Below, one piece after another: positions 7,209-14,871 of a stretch of DNA of 37,965 nucleotides (the stretch's first letter is position 1; every line of letters starts with the position of its first letter). The notes below the pieces were generated by a model. That model worked only from the letters and a program-made list of their open reading frames with translations, was not told where the DNA came from and ran no database searches. The stretch lies in the NCBI GenBank assembly GCA_005239465.1, contig SPAW01000078.1, positions 1 through 37,965 of the forward strand. The letters run 5' to 3'. The position numbers were made by a program, and so were the translations under genes. This stretch comes from Nitrospira sp. (GTDB taxonomy: Bacteria; Nitrospirota; Nitrospiria; Nitrospirales; Nitrospiraceae).

Positions 7209-9838
7209 AGCATAGCGCGCAGGAACTCCGGCAGGCGTTCATCCGGTATTTTGAACAGCAAGGACACCAGGCGGTGCCAAGCTCCGCTCTGATTCCGCAG
7301 GCCGATCCGACCTTGCTGTTCACCAATGCCGGGATGAACCAGTTCAAGCGGGTCTTTCTTGGTGAGGAAACGCGGGCCTACAAGCGGGCTGTCAGCGTTC
7401 AGAAATGTTTGCGCGCCGGCGGCAAGCACAACGATTTGGAAAACGTCGGCTACACGAGACGTCACCATACGTTCTTCGAGATGCTGGGGAATTTCTCGTT
7501 CGGCGACTACTTCAAGGAAGACGCCATCAAGTTCGGCTGGGAGTTCCTGACCCAAACGGTCGGCTTGGCAAAAGACCGGATGTGGGTCACGATCTTCCGC
7601 GACGACCACGAAGCCGATCGACTGTGGGGAAAGATCGGCGTGTCGCCCTCGCATATTGTGCGCTGCGACGAGAAGGACAATTTCTGGCAGATGGCCGATA
7701 CGGGCCCCTGCGGGCCTTGCTCCGAGATTCATTTCGACCAGGGACCTTCTGTTCCGGGCGACGACACGCCAAATGGGGAAGGCGATCGTGTCATCGAGAT
7801 CTGGAATCTTGTCTTCATGCAGTTTAATCGTGATACCTCCGGAAAATTGAACCCGCTTCCCAAGCCGAGCATCGACACCGGCATGGGGCTCGAGCGGTTG
7901 GCGGCTGTCGCGCAAGGTGTCTATAGCAACTATGACAGCGATCTGTTTAGACCATTGCTGAGCGTGATTGCGAAACGGGCAGGAACGCAGTACGGTAAGC
8001 AGGATACGGCCGATCGTTCGATGCGCGTCATCGCCGATCACCTGCGCGCCATCACCTTCTTGATGACCGATGGCGTACTGCCGTCGAACGAAGGGCGTGG
8101 ATACGTCTTGCGCCGTATCTTGCGCCGCGCCGCTCGCCACGGGAGGCTCTTGGGTATTGTTGAGCCATTCCTGCACGAGTTGAGCGTTACGGTGGTGGAG
8201 CAGATGGCGGGGGCCTATTCCGAAGTGAAAAGCGCGGCCGCTACGATTGCCGAGGCGACGCGCGGCGAGGAAGAACGGTTTATCGCAACGCTCGATCAAG
8301 GGTTGCCGATTTTGAACGAGATGATCGCCAAAACTCGTGCTGCCGGGCAGAAAGTCCTCTCGGGCGCCGATGTCTTCAAGCTGTACGACACGTACGGGTT
8401 TCCGATGGACCTCATCGGTGAAGCCTGCCGTGAGCAGAACATGACGCTCGATGAGAAGGGTTTCGATCAGGCGATCGAGGAACAGCGCAATCGTGCGCGG
8501 AAGACTGGTGGGTTTGAGCAGGACACGACGAGACCGGCTGTTGCTGAATTGGCCGGGCGGGTCGGCGCCACGAAGTTTGTCGGCTATGATCGTTTGGAGA
8601 CCGACAGTGTCCTGAAGGCGATTCTCAAGAACGAACGATTGGTGAAGGAAGCGGCTGAGGGGGATGAAGTCGAAGTGGCGCTCGATGTGACGCCTTTCTA
8701 TGCCGAAGGCGGCGGTCAAGTCGGCGATCAAGGGATGCTGGTCGGCACTGACGGGCGGGTCGACATCAAAGAAACCACCAGGCCGGTCCCGACGCTGATT
8801 TTCCATAAAGGTGTGGTGAGTAAGGGACGCATTCGTGAGGGCGAGCAACTGCGGATGACGGTCAACGCCGCTACGAGACAGGATACGGCGCGGAACCATA
8901 CGGCGACCCATCTCGTCCATGCGGCGTTGCGCGATATGCTGGGGCCGCACGTAAAACAATATGGCTCATTAGTCGGTCCGAACCGGCTACGGTTCGACTT
9001 CGCCCACTTCAGGCCGCTGTCCTCCCGCGACATCGATGAAATCGAAACTACAGTCAACAATGAGATTCGGATGAATGAACAGGTCCAGACCGAAGTGATG
9101 AGCATTCAGGATGCCGTGGCGAAAGGCGCACTGGCTTTCTTCGGCGACAAGTACGGCGAGCAGGTTCGCGTGGTCACGGTCGAGTCCTTCAGCAAGGAAT
9201 TGTGTGGTGGGACTCACTGTCGGCACACGGGTGAGATCGGACTCTTTCGCATTGTGTCGGAGACCGGCGTGGCGGCGGGGGTGCGGCGCATCGAGGTACA
9301 AACCGGCAGCGGAGCCTATGTGCTCATGAAGAAACTTGAAGCGGACATTCGCGAGTTATCCGACCTCTTGAAGGTCGGTCAGTCCGAGCTGGTTGCGAAG
9401 ACTCGCAAGGTCATGACGCAGCTGAAGGACAAAGAGCGCGAGCTCGAAGAACTGAAGCTCAAGGTGGCGAGCGGGTCAGCGGTGACGTCGACGTCCAAGA
9501 CGATTGCCGGCGTGCCGGTGCATGTGCAACGGACTGATGGACTCGATGTGAATGGCATGCGGGCGCTGGCCGATCAGTTGCGGGATAAGCTGAAGAGCGG
9601 CGTCGTCGCGCTCGGCGCCGCGACCGAAGACGGGAAAGTGTCTCTACTGGTTGTCGTGACAAAGGACCTGATCGGCAAGCTCAAAGCCGGCGATCTCATC
9701 AAGATGATGGCGGCTGAGGTGGGCGGCACGGGCGGCGGCCGGCCCGAGATGGCGCAAGCCGGGGGGAAGGATCCCTCCCGTTTGGATGCCGCGCTCGAAA
9801 AGGTTTTTGGTTTGGTCGAATCCTCCCTTCAGCGGTAA
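7205..9838 (+). CDS. alaS: Alanyl-tRNA synthetase
   Basis: A full-length 877-aa class II synthetase charging tRNA-Ala. The catalytic core starts with LRQAFIRYFEQQGHQAVPSS and includes LLFTNAGMNQFKRVFLG (motif 1 region) and HHTFFEMLGNFSFGDYF (motif 2). The editing domain, which clears mischarged Ser/Gly-tRNA, has its zinc/active-site residues as H565-x3-H569 and C667-x3-H671 (CGGTHCRHTG). The C-terminal oligomerisation domain contains a coiled coil near 720-760 and the glycine-rich end AAEVGGTGGGRPEMAQAGG. Nothing is missing. It is coupled to recX upstream; ruvX follows after 4 nt. The recX-alaS-ruvX-mltG order implies one transcript. Confidence 0.98.
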   Translation: MKHSAQELRQAFIRYFEQQGHQAVPSSALIPQADPTLLFTNAGMNQFKRVFLGEETRAYKRAVSVQKCLRAGGKHNDLENVGYTRRHHTFFEMLGNFSFGDYFKEDAIKFGWEFLTQTVGLAKDRMWVTIFRDDHEADRLWGKIGVSPSHIVRCDEKDNFWQMADTGPCGPCSEIHFDQGPSVPGDDTPNGEGDRVIEIWNLVFMQFNRDTSGKLNPLPKPSIDTGMGLERLAAVAQGVYSNYDSDLFRPLLSVIAKRAGTQYGKQDTADRSMRVIADHLRAITFLMTDGVLPSNEGRGYVLRRILRRAARHGRLLGIVEPFLHELSVTVVEQMAGAYSEVKSAAATIAEATRGEEERFIATLDQGLPILNEMIAKTRAAGQKVLSGADVFKLYDTYGFPMDLIGEACREQNMTLDEKGFDQAIEEQRNRARKTGGFEQDTTRPAVAELAGRVGATKFVGYDRLETDSVLKAILKNERLVKEAAEGDEVEVALDVTPFYAEGGGQVGDQGMLVGTDGRVDIKETTRPVPTLIFHKGVVSKGRIREGEQLRMTVNAATRQDTARNHTATHLVHAALRDMLGPHVKQYGSLVGPNRLRFDFAHFRPLSSRDIDEIETTVNNEIRMNEQVQTEVMSIQDAVAKGALAFFGDKYGEQVRVVTVESFSKELCGGTHCRHTGEIGLFRIVSETGVAAGVRRIEVQTGSGAYVLMKKLEADIRELSDLLKVGQSELVAKTRKVMTQLKDKERELEELKLKVASGSAVTSTSKTIAGVPVHVQRTDGLDVNGMRALADQLRDKLKSGVVALGAATEDGKVSLLVVVTKDLIGKLKAGDLIKMMAAEVGGTGGGRPEMAQAGGKDPSRLDAALEKVFGLVESSLQR

Positions 9839-9842
9839 ACTT

Positions 9843-10427
9843 ATGCCTAGCCGCATTCTCGCACTAGATCACGGCACGAAGCGGATCGGCGTTGCGCTGA
9901 GCGATGAGCTTGGCTGGACCGCCCAACCGCTGGAAACCTTCGAACGGCGTACGCTTAAACGCGACATCGCCCACATTCAAGATCTGGTGCGGACCCATGA
10001 CGTCGGCCAGGTGTTGCTCGGATTGCCGTTGCGGCTCAACGGTGAAGAAGGACCGGCGGTCCAGGCCGTTCACGAGTTTGTCGCCCGGTTGGGCGAGGTG
10101 CTTCCGGTCCCCATCGTCACCTGGGACGAACGGATGACGACCAAGGCGGCGGAAGAGTTGTTGATCGCCGCCGATGTCAGCCGGCAGAAACGCAAAGGCG
10201 TCGTGGATCGCGTGGCAGCGGCGATCCTGTTGCAGAGTTATCTGGAGGCTCATGCTCCCGCTACGACTCGCCCCGTCTCTGGCAGTACTGAGGGAGATAC
10301 GGTAGAAGAGTGGGAGCACGTCCCCGAGAACGACCAATTCTATGACACTGCGCCTCATCCTGATCGCACTCGCCCTCGTCATCGTGCTCGGCGGCCTGGC
10401 CGGGTATCAGATGATTCGGTGGGCTGA
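9843..10427 (+). CDS. ruvX: RuvX/YqgF, RNase H-fold 16S rRNA maturation nuclease
   Basis: A YqgF-family protein with an RNase H fold, known in other bacteria as the nuclease that finishes the 5' end of 16S rRNA and earlier called a putative Holliday-junction resolvase. Motifs are ILALDHGTKRIGVALSD at 4-20 (catalytic Asp), LLGLPLRLNGEEG, VTWDERMTTKAAEELL and GVVDRVAAAILLQSYLE. The ATG at 9843, 4 nt after alaS, is chosen because the family always begins at this strand. Odd feature: the frame gives 194 aa where about 140 is usual. The extra Arg/Pro-rich tail runs 86 nt into mltG and is probably not conserved. Confidence 0.93.
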   Translation: MPSRILALDHGTKRIGVALSDELGWTAQPLETFERRTLKRDIAHIQDLVRTHDVGQVLLGLPLRLNGEEGPAVQAVHEFVARLGEVLPVPIVTWDERMTTKAAEELLIAADVSRQKRKGVVDRVAAAILLQSYLEAHAPATTRPVSGSTEGDTVEEWEHVPENDQFYDTAPHPDRTRPRHRARRPGRVSDDSVG

Positions 10428-11424
10428 AGCCCCGGTTCTCTCCGAGGCCGACCATCCTCCCTCCAAAGTCGTGGTGATACCAGACGGGTCGACCTTCCAA
10501 CAGGTCGCAAGCTTGCTCGAACGCGAACGGTTGATCAAGAGCCGGTCTGCTTTTGTGCTGCTGGCAAAAGCCCATGAGGCGGACCGTAAGATCCATCCCG
10601 GAGAATATGAACTGAATGCGGCCATGCCTCCGGCGAATATCTTATCGATCTTGCTCGCGGGCCGTGTGATGCTCCATTCCGTGACGATTCCAGAAGGCTA
10701 CACAGTCAGTCAAATCGCCGATGTTCTGGCGCAGCACCAGATTACGGATCGGGATGAGTTTGTCCGGCTGGCAAAAGACCAATCCTTCATGAAGACCTTG
10801 GGGCTCTCAGCCGAGAGTCTGGAGGGCTACTTGTATCCGGATACCTACCGCTTTGCCCGTCCCACTTCAGAGAAGGATGTCATCAAAACGATGGTCGATC
10901 AGCTCGGACAAGTCATGACGGCGGAGTGGCAAACACGAGCCAAGGAGTTGCACCTGACGGTGCATGAAGTGCTGACGTTGGCGTCGGTGATTGAAAAGGA
11001 AACCGGAGCAGGAGATGAACGGCCCCAGATCGCATCTGTATTTCACAATCGTCTGAAGAAGAAGATCCCTCTGCAGAGCGATCCGACCGTGATCTACGGC
11101 TTGCCGAATTTCGACGGAAACCTCCAAAAGAAGGATCTTTTACATCCCAGTCCATACAACACCTATCGGCGGGCAGGCTTGCCGCCTGGTCCGATTGCGA
11201 GCCCGGGGGCACAGTCGATTCGCGCGGCCTTGTATCCGGCGCCCTCCTCAAATTTATATTTTGTGTCGAAGAACGACGGGACACATCAATTTTCCGCCAC
11301 GCTGGTCGAGCATAACAAGGCGGTGGAGAAGTATCAGAAGAGGCCCTTCCGGCGTGGGAACCATTCCCAGACGTCGATCGCCCCTGGGAAAGGGGCGCTC
11401 GCCCACAGAGAAGGAGTGTCGTGA
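10342..11424 (+). CDS. mltG: MltG (YceG-like) endolytic murein transglycosylase
   Basis: A 360-aa inner-membrane protein with one N-terminal helix (LRLILIALALVIVLGGLAGY) and a periplasmic part. The family cuts nascent glycan strands and sets their length. A LysM-like region (VVVIPDGSTFQQVASLLERE, then IPEGYTVSQIADVLAQ) precedes the catalytic part. The catalytic glutamate is E218 in ASVIEKET, the same residue number as in E. coli MltG. IPLQSDPTVIYG and YNTYRRAGLPPGPIASPG are also diagnostic. The start is fixed by the membrane helix; the gene overlaps the ruvX tail by 86 nt. The last 25 residues are basic and variable. Confidence 0.95.
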   Translation: MTLRLILIALALVIVLGGLAGYQMIRWAEAPVLSEADHPPSKVVVIPDGSTFQQVASLLERERLIKSRSAFVLLAKAHEADRKIHPGEYELNAAMPPANILSILLAGRVMLHSVTIPEGYTVSQIADVLAQHQITDRDEFVRLAKDQSFMKTLGLSAESLEGYLYPDTYRFARPTSEKDVIKTMVDQLGQVMTAEWQTRAKELHLTVHEVLTLASVIEKETGAGDERPQIASVFHNRLKKKIPLQSDPTVIYGLPNFDGNLQKKDLLHPSPYNTYRRAGLPPGPIASPGAQSIRAALYPAPSSNLYFVSKNDGTHQFSATLVEHNKAVEKYQKRPFRRGNHSQTSIAPGKGALAHREGVS

Positions 11425-11427
11425 GTT

Positions 11428-12250
11428 ATGTCTGAATAGAACCTACCGGAGCTCATCGATCACACGCTGCTTCGGCCTGACGCCGCAAAGATAGATGTCC
11501 TGCGGCTGTGCCAGGAAGCCAAAGACTATCGATTCACCGTGATTTTCGTCCCGCTTTGCTACGTGGACGAAGCGGTGGCCGCCGTGGCAGGAACAGGGAT
11601 AAGTGTAGGCATCCCCATCGGGTTTCCTTTAGGGGGCCATGCAACGAAGACCAAAGTCGCCGAAGCCGTTGACGCGGTCGCCCGTGGCGCGCAAGTGCTG
11701 GACATGGTCATCAATGTGATCCGGCTGAAATCAGGAGATCGTGAGTATGTGCGGAAGGACATCGCCGAAGTGGTGCAATCGACGCCGGGCGTCGAACACA
11801 AAGTGATACTCGAAACCTGTTAACTTACGCCGCAAGAGCAGCGTACGGCCTGTCGGTTGGTCGTGGAAGCAGGAGCCGACTATGTGAAGACCTCGACCGG
11901 TTACGGCGCCGCTGGTGCGACGGTCGAAGATGTTCGGCTCATGAAAGAGGCTCTTGCCGGTCGTGCGAAGGTGGAGCCCCACGGCTTTACAGCCGTGGTC
12001 CCTTTTGTATGTTTCGGCGAAACCCGCCGAAGCATGTCCTCCTTCGCAAGGCTTCGGAGGACACCCACTGTGCATTCTTCCACGGCTTCACTGCCGTGGC
12101 TTCCCGCGCAGGCGGGTGAAGGCCTCGGGTGGCATCAGAGAGTGGAAGACGACGCAGGCGATACTGGAAGCTGGCGCAGATCGGATTGGGACGAGTGCGA
12201 GCCTGAAGATTCTGGAAGAGTGGAAGCCGTCGCGGGGGAAGCGGTCCTAG
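11428..12250 (+). pseudogene. deoC: deoC (deoxyribose-phosphate aldolase) pseudogene
   Basis: The reading frame starts at ATG 11428 as MSE, then meets TAG at 11437, continues as NLPELIDHTLLRPDAAKIDV and VILETC, meets TAA at 11821, and continues as [20 protein letters not shown]. At 11974-12118 a 145-bp structured insertion splits the gene and shifts the frame; the aldolase sequence resumes as [20 protein letters not shown] and ends at 12250. DeoC cleaves deoxyribose 5-phosphate; its Schiff-base lysine motif ([12 protein letters not shown]) is still readable. Two stops plus a frameshifting insertion make a functional product very unlikely. It lies next to deoB, its usual pathway partner. Confidence 0.93.
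11974..12118. repeat. 145-bp hairpin-rich insertion inside deoC
   Basis: Inserted between the codons for the conserved valine and lysine of RAKV|KASGG. It holds consecutive hairpins: CCACGGCTTTACAGCCGTGG, TTCGGCGAAACCCGCCGAA, GTCCTCC facing GGAGGAC, CCACGGCTTCACTGCCGTGG, and CCCGCGCAGGCGGG at the right junction. The first and fourth hairpins share arms, so the element is roughly palindromic. GTG occurs at both junctions, a possible 3-bp duplication. Confidence 0.75.
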
Positions 12251-12340
12251 TCGAGATGTAGGTCGTGCTCAAGGCTTTCGCAGAGACCTCCAACCAGAGT
12301 AGTGTGATCCCACAACAGTCTGTTTGCTCCTGCAATCTTC

Positions 12341-12349
12341 TGCTATAGT
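12341..12349 (+). promoter_or_regulatory. Extended -10 element, possibly giving a leaderless deoB mRNA
   Basis: TGC-TATAGT ends 6 nt before the deoB ATG at 12356. A start site about 7 nt past the -10 would coincide with the A of ATG. No ribosome site precedes the ATG, which fits a leaderless transcript. This is inference from spacing. Confidence 0.4.
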
Positions 12350-12355
12350 GCGCGC

Positions 12356-13513
12356 ATGATCAATCGCGTCATCCTGCTTGTCATCGATGGCTTTGGGGTC
12401 GGGGCTCTGCCTGATGCGGCGGAGTACGGAGATGCTGAGGCCGATACTTTGGTACACCTGGCTGATGCCGTGGGTGGACTGAGTCTCCCTAATCTGGAGG
12501 CGCTAGGGCTGGGACACGTCGCGCGGATAAAGGGTGTGCGGACGATGGCGCAGCCAGACGGCTGTTTTGGGCGCCTTGGATTCGCGTCGCAAGGCAAAGA
12601 CTCGGTCGTCGGCTATTGGGAAACCAGTGGGGTGATTGTTCGCGATGGCGGAGCCAAGTATGCATCGGGGGTTCCGGCAGATGTGGTGGCCGTAATCGAA
12701 CAGATGTTGGGGCGGAAGCTGATCGGTAATCGCATGGCCTCCATGACCGTGATGCTACAAGAGTATGGGGCGGAACATGTTTCCAGCGGGGCGCCCATTC
12801 TGTGGACTGACGGAGGGAACACCTGCTACCTGGCCGCGCATGAATCCGCGATGCCGCCGGCAGACTTTCAACAGCGGTGCCGGGAGGCGCGTAAGGCGGT
12901 CAAGGGTGCCGGTGCGCCAATTCGCATTGTTGCCCAGCCGGTAACCGGCGAAGCCGGGTCGTTCCGGCCTCATGCCGGTAGGAAGGATTTCGTGTCGGAG
13001 CCGCCAGGCCTGACCATGTTGGATGTGCTCAATCGGTCGAGCCACATCACGATGGGGATCGGGAAGGTCTACGACCTGTTCAGCGGTCGTGGCCTGACGA
13101 GAGCGTTCCCGGCAGCTTCGGCGATCGCGGCTTTCGATGAAACTGTCGGCATGATGAATAAAGTGCCGCGAGGCCTGCTCTATGTGAGTCTGGATCTCCT
13201 GCCGGAAGACACCACCCAAGCTGCGACGGCTCTACAAGAATTCGATCGTCGCTTGCCGGATCTGTTCGACAAGCTGCGCATCGGAGATCTGGTCATGATA
13301 ACAGGCGATCATGGGCGTGATGTGTCGAGGCCAGGAAAGACGCCGACTCGAGAATATGTTCCGGTCCTTGTGACTGGTCCCAAGCTGGCACAGGGCGTCG
13401 ATTTGGGAACTCGGGTGACAGCTGCGGACTTAGGGCAGACAATCGTCGACGCCCTGCGAGCTGAACGATTGCCGCTCGGGGACAGCTTTTTTGAGGCATT
13501 GCGGCCTGGGTGA
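12356..13513 (+). CDS. deoB: Divergent phosphopentomutase homologue (DeoB family)
   Basis: A 385-aa alkaline-phosphatase-superfamily protein of DeoB length. DeoB interconverts (deoxy)ribose 1- and 5-phosphates with two Mn ions. The start is clear: VILLVIDGFGVGALPDAAEY (D11 metal ligand), then YGDAEADTLVHLADAVGG. However the active site differs from the family as I know it. GKDTxTGHWE, which carries the phosphorylated Thr, is here GKDSVVGYWE with S83. The region expected to read DFDxxYGHRRD lacks the histidine (SLDLLPEDTTQA), and TDHTREYVP is KTPTREYVP, losing another metal histidine. GDHG and TREYVP remain. Normal mutase activity is therefore doubtful. The gene follows the dead deoC. Confidence 0.82.
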   Translation: MINRVILLVIDGFGVGALPDAAEYGDAEADTLVHLADAVGGLSLPNLEALGLGHVARIKGVRTMAQPDGCFGRLGFASQGKDSVVGYWETSGVIVRDGGAKYASGVPADVVAVIEQMLGRKLIGNRMASMTVMLQEYGAEHVSSGAPILWTDGGNTCYLAAHESAMPPADFQQRCREARKAVKGAGAPIRIVAQPVTGEAGSFRPHAGRKDFVSEPPGLTMLDVLNRSSHITMGIGKVYDLFSGRGLTRAFPAASAIAAFDETVGMMNKVPRGLLYVSLDLLPEDTTQAATALQEFDRRLPDLFDKLRIGDLVMITGDHGRDVSRPGKTPTREYVPVLVTGPKLAQGVDLGTRVTAADLGQTIVDALRAERLPLGDSFFEALRPG

Positions 13514-13538
13514 TATCGCGTGAGGGGTGAGGCGTTAG

Positions 13539-13760
13539 CCCGCATTATTCACGAACCAAGGGCGTTCGTGAATAATGCGCCGACAGGTCAGCTCCTCCGT
13601 ACCTGTCGGTTTCGACAGGCCGTATGGCCTGCTCAAGGCTAGCCCTGAGCGAAGCTCCGCTCCTGCGGGGCGAAGTGGTTCGACAAGCTCACCACCCTGA
13701 GTAAAATCGAAGGGTCGAAGCCCGCAAGGTGGACTATTCACGCCTCGTGAATAGTCCAGG
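13539..13760. mobile_element. 222-bp palindromic element (MITE-like), flanked by TTAG
   Basis: TTAG at 13535-13538 and again at 13761-13764 bracket the element, which suggests a 4-bp target duplication. The left end has a perfect 15-bp stem, CGCATTATTCACGAA (13541-13555) with its complement at 13565-13579. The right end has a 12-bp stem, GGACTATTCACG (13731-13742) with 13746-13757. The ends resemble those of the 188-bp elements. The core includes the 13678-13714 dispersed repeat. It lies between deoB and ridA and may terminate transcription. Confidence 0.7.
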
Positions 13761-13781
13761 TTAGGGGTTCAAGAGCCAGGT

Positions 13782-14243
13782 ATGTCTTACGAGCGACAAT
13801 TAAAGCAGCTGGGTATAGAATTGCCGGGTGCTCCCAAGCCGGTTGCGAATTACGTTCCCGTGGTTAGGGTAGGAGATCTCTTATTTCTCTCTGGTGTATT
13901 GCCGTCAAGGGATGGGCAACTCATCCTGACCGGCAAGCTGGGGCAAGCCCTCTCGATCGATCAGGGGATGGAGGCGGCGAAGGTGGCAGTCTTGAATGCG
14001 TTGGCCATCATCCGGAGCGAAGTGGGATCGCTGGACCGGGTGAAACACATCGTCAAGATGGTCGGTCATATCGCTTCCGCCCCTGGATTCACCGATCAAC
14101 CACAAGTGCTCAATGGGGCATCAGACCTTTTGGTCGCCATCTTTGGAGAAGCTGGGCGGCATGCCCGTGTGGCTGTCGGCGCGGCTGAGCTTCCCCGTCA
14201 GGCTCCGGTCGAAATCGAACTGATCGTCCAAGTTCATTCCTAG
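13782..14243 (+). CDS. RidA/YjgF/YER057c-family protein
   Basis: A 153-aa protein of the RidA superfamily, trimeric enzymes that hydrolyse reactive enamine/imine intermediates from PLP enzymes. Diagnostic parts are YVPVVRVGDLLFLSGVLP (25-42), LNALAIIRSEVGSLDRVKHI and the C-terminal GRHARVAVGAAELPRQAPVE, which holds the catalytic arginine in HARVAVG. This longer form matches the subgroup often annotated as YjgF-like rather than canonical RidA, so the exact substrate is open. The stop codon TAG is part of the CTAG that borders the 188-bp element at 14244. Removing that element would still leave a stop (TAA), so the protein is unaffected by the insertion. Confidence 0.9.
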   Translation: MSYERQLKQLGIELPGAPKPVANYVPVVRVGDLLFLSGVLPSRDGQLILTGKLGQALSIDQGMEAAKVAVLNALAIIRSEVGSLDRVKHIVKMVGHIASAPGFTDQPQVLNGASDLLVAIFGEAGRHARVAVGAAELPRQAPVEIELIVQVHS

Positions 14244-14431
14244 CCCGCGTTATCCATGAGCACTTCTGCTGCAATCGCTGATCCGCTGCTACGACGAGCC
14301 TTCGGCCGACGGGCTCGCTCCTCGGACCCTCACCGTACTGCACGAGTACGCATCGGGTCCTCAGGGCTTCGCGCGCCGGTCTCGCGACGCGGCTTAGCGA
14401 TTTCGCGGCGAACCGTCATGAATAATGCGGG
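14244..14431. mobile_element. 188-bp palindromic element, copy A (MITE-like)
   Basis: Bounded by CTAG (14240-14243) and CTAA (14432-14435). Its right end reads CCCGCATTATTCATGA on the minus strand, and its left end is the near match CCCGCGTTATCCATGA. It is the reverse complement of copy B (32721-32908), with about 92% identity by eye over exactly 188 bp. There is no open frame of note; many internal stems exist (for example around GAGCCTTCGGCCGACGGGCTC's core). It is non-autonomous, so it must be moved by a transposase elsewhere. Confidence 0.85.
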
Positions 14432-14552
14432 CTAACCAGCCTTGACACTCGAAAAAATCGCTTGTTAAAGTTCGATCGCCCCTCGCTTCACGCTGTACCC
14501 CTGTGTTGACCTCACTGAGTCCGGTGTGTGGGGCTCTCGTGCCACGCGCCGG

Positions 14553-14714
14553 CAGGGTGTTGAAAAAGCCCGCCAGCGCAAAACCCGTATCTCGTGAAGC
14601 GTCCTCGTGAAGCGTATTTCGTATCTCGTTTCAGATCAGACCAACCGAAGGGACGAACGACGAGATACGAGAGACGAACGACAGACGAAGGGGACGGCCT
14701 TTTTGACTACCCTG
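14553..14714. mobile_element. TIR element, copy 1 (CAGGGTGTTGAAAAAG ends)
   Basis: The left end CAGGGTGTTGAAAAAGCCCG and the right end, read on the minus strand as CAGGGTAGTCAAAAAGGCCG, form about 25-bp inverted ends. The core is a palindrome of CGTATCTCG/CGAGATACG type. A further end-like fragment (GTTTTTCAACAACCTG) lies at 14778-14793. Apart from this element and copy A, nothing else is seen between ridA and 14871. Confidence 0.7.
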
Positions 14715-14871
14715 CAGGGATATTTAGGTGCGATCTTCGATTGGTTGAGTTGTGTCTATCCTAGGCGCTCGAAAGGTTTTTCAACAACCTGCAAGAGGTT
14801 ACTCCCTGATGAATGGCTTGTTTGCTGACTATCTCATGCCGGCTATGTCATCTATCGACAGGAGAGGTGTC

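Noticed and set aside
7133-8959. 608-codon open frame on the minus strand
   Set aside because: It lies opposite alaS, whose motifs are complete. It is a codon-bias shadow with no ribosome site or family pattern.
11428-12250. Programmed recoding of deoC stop codons
   Set aside because: Two different stops plus a frameshifting insertion are better explained as decay; no slippery site or selenocysteine-type element is visible.
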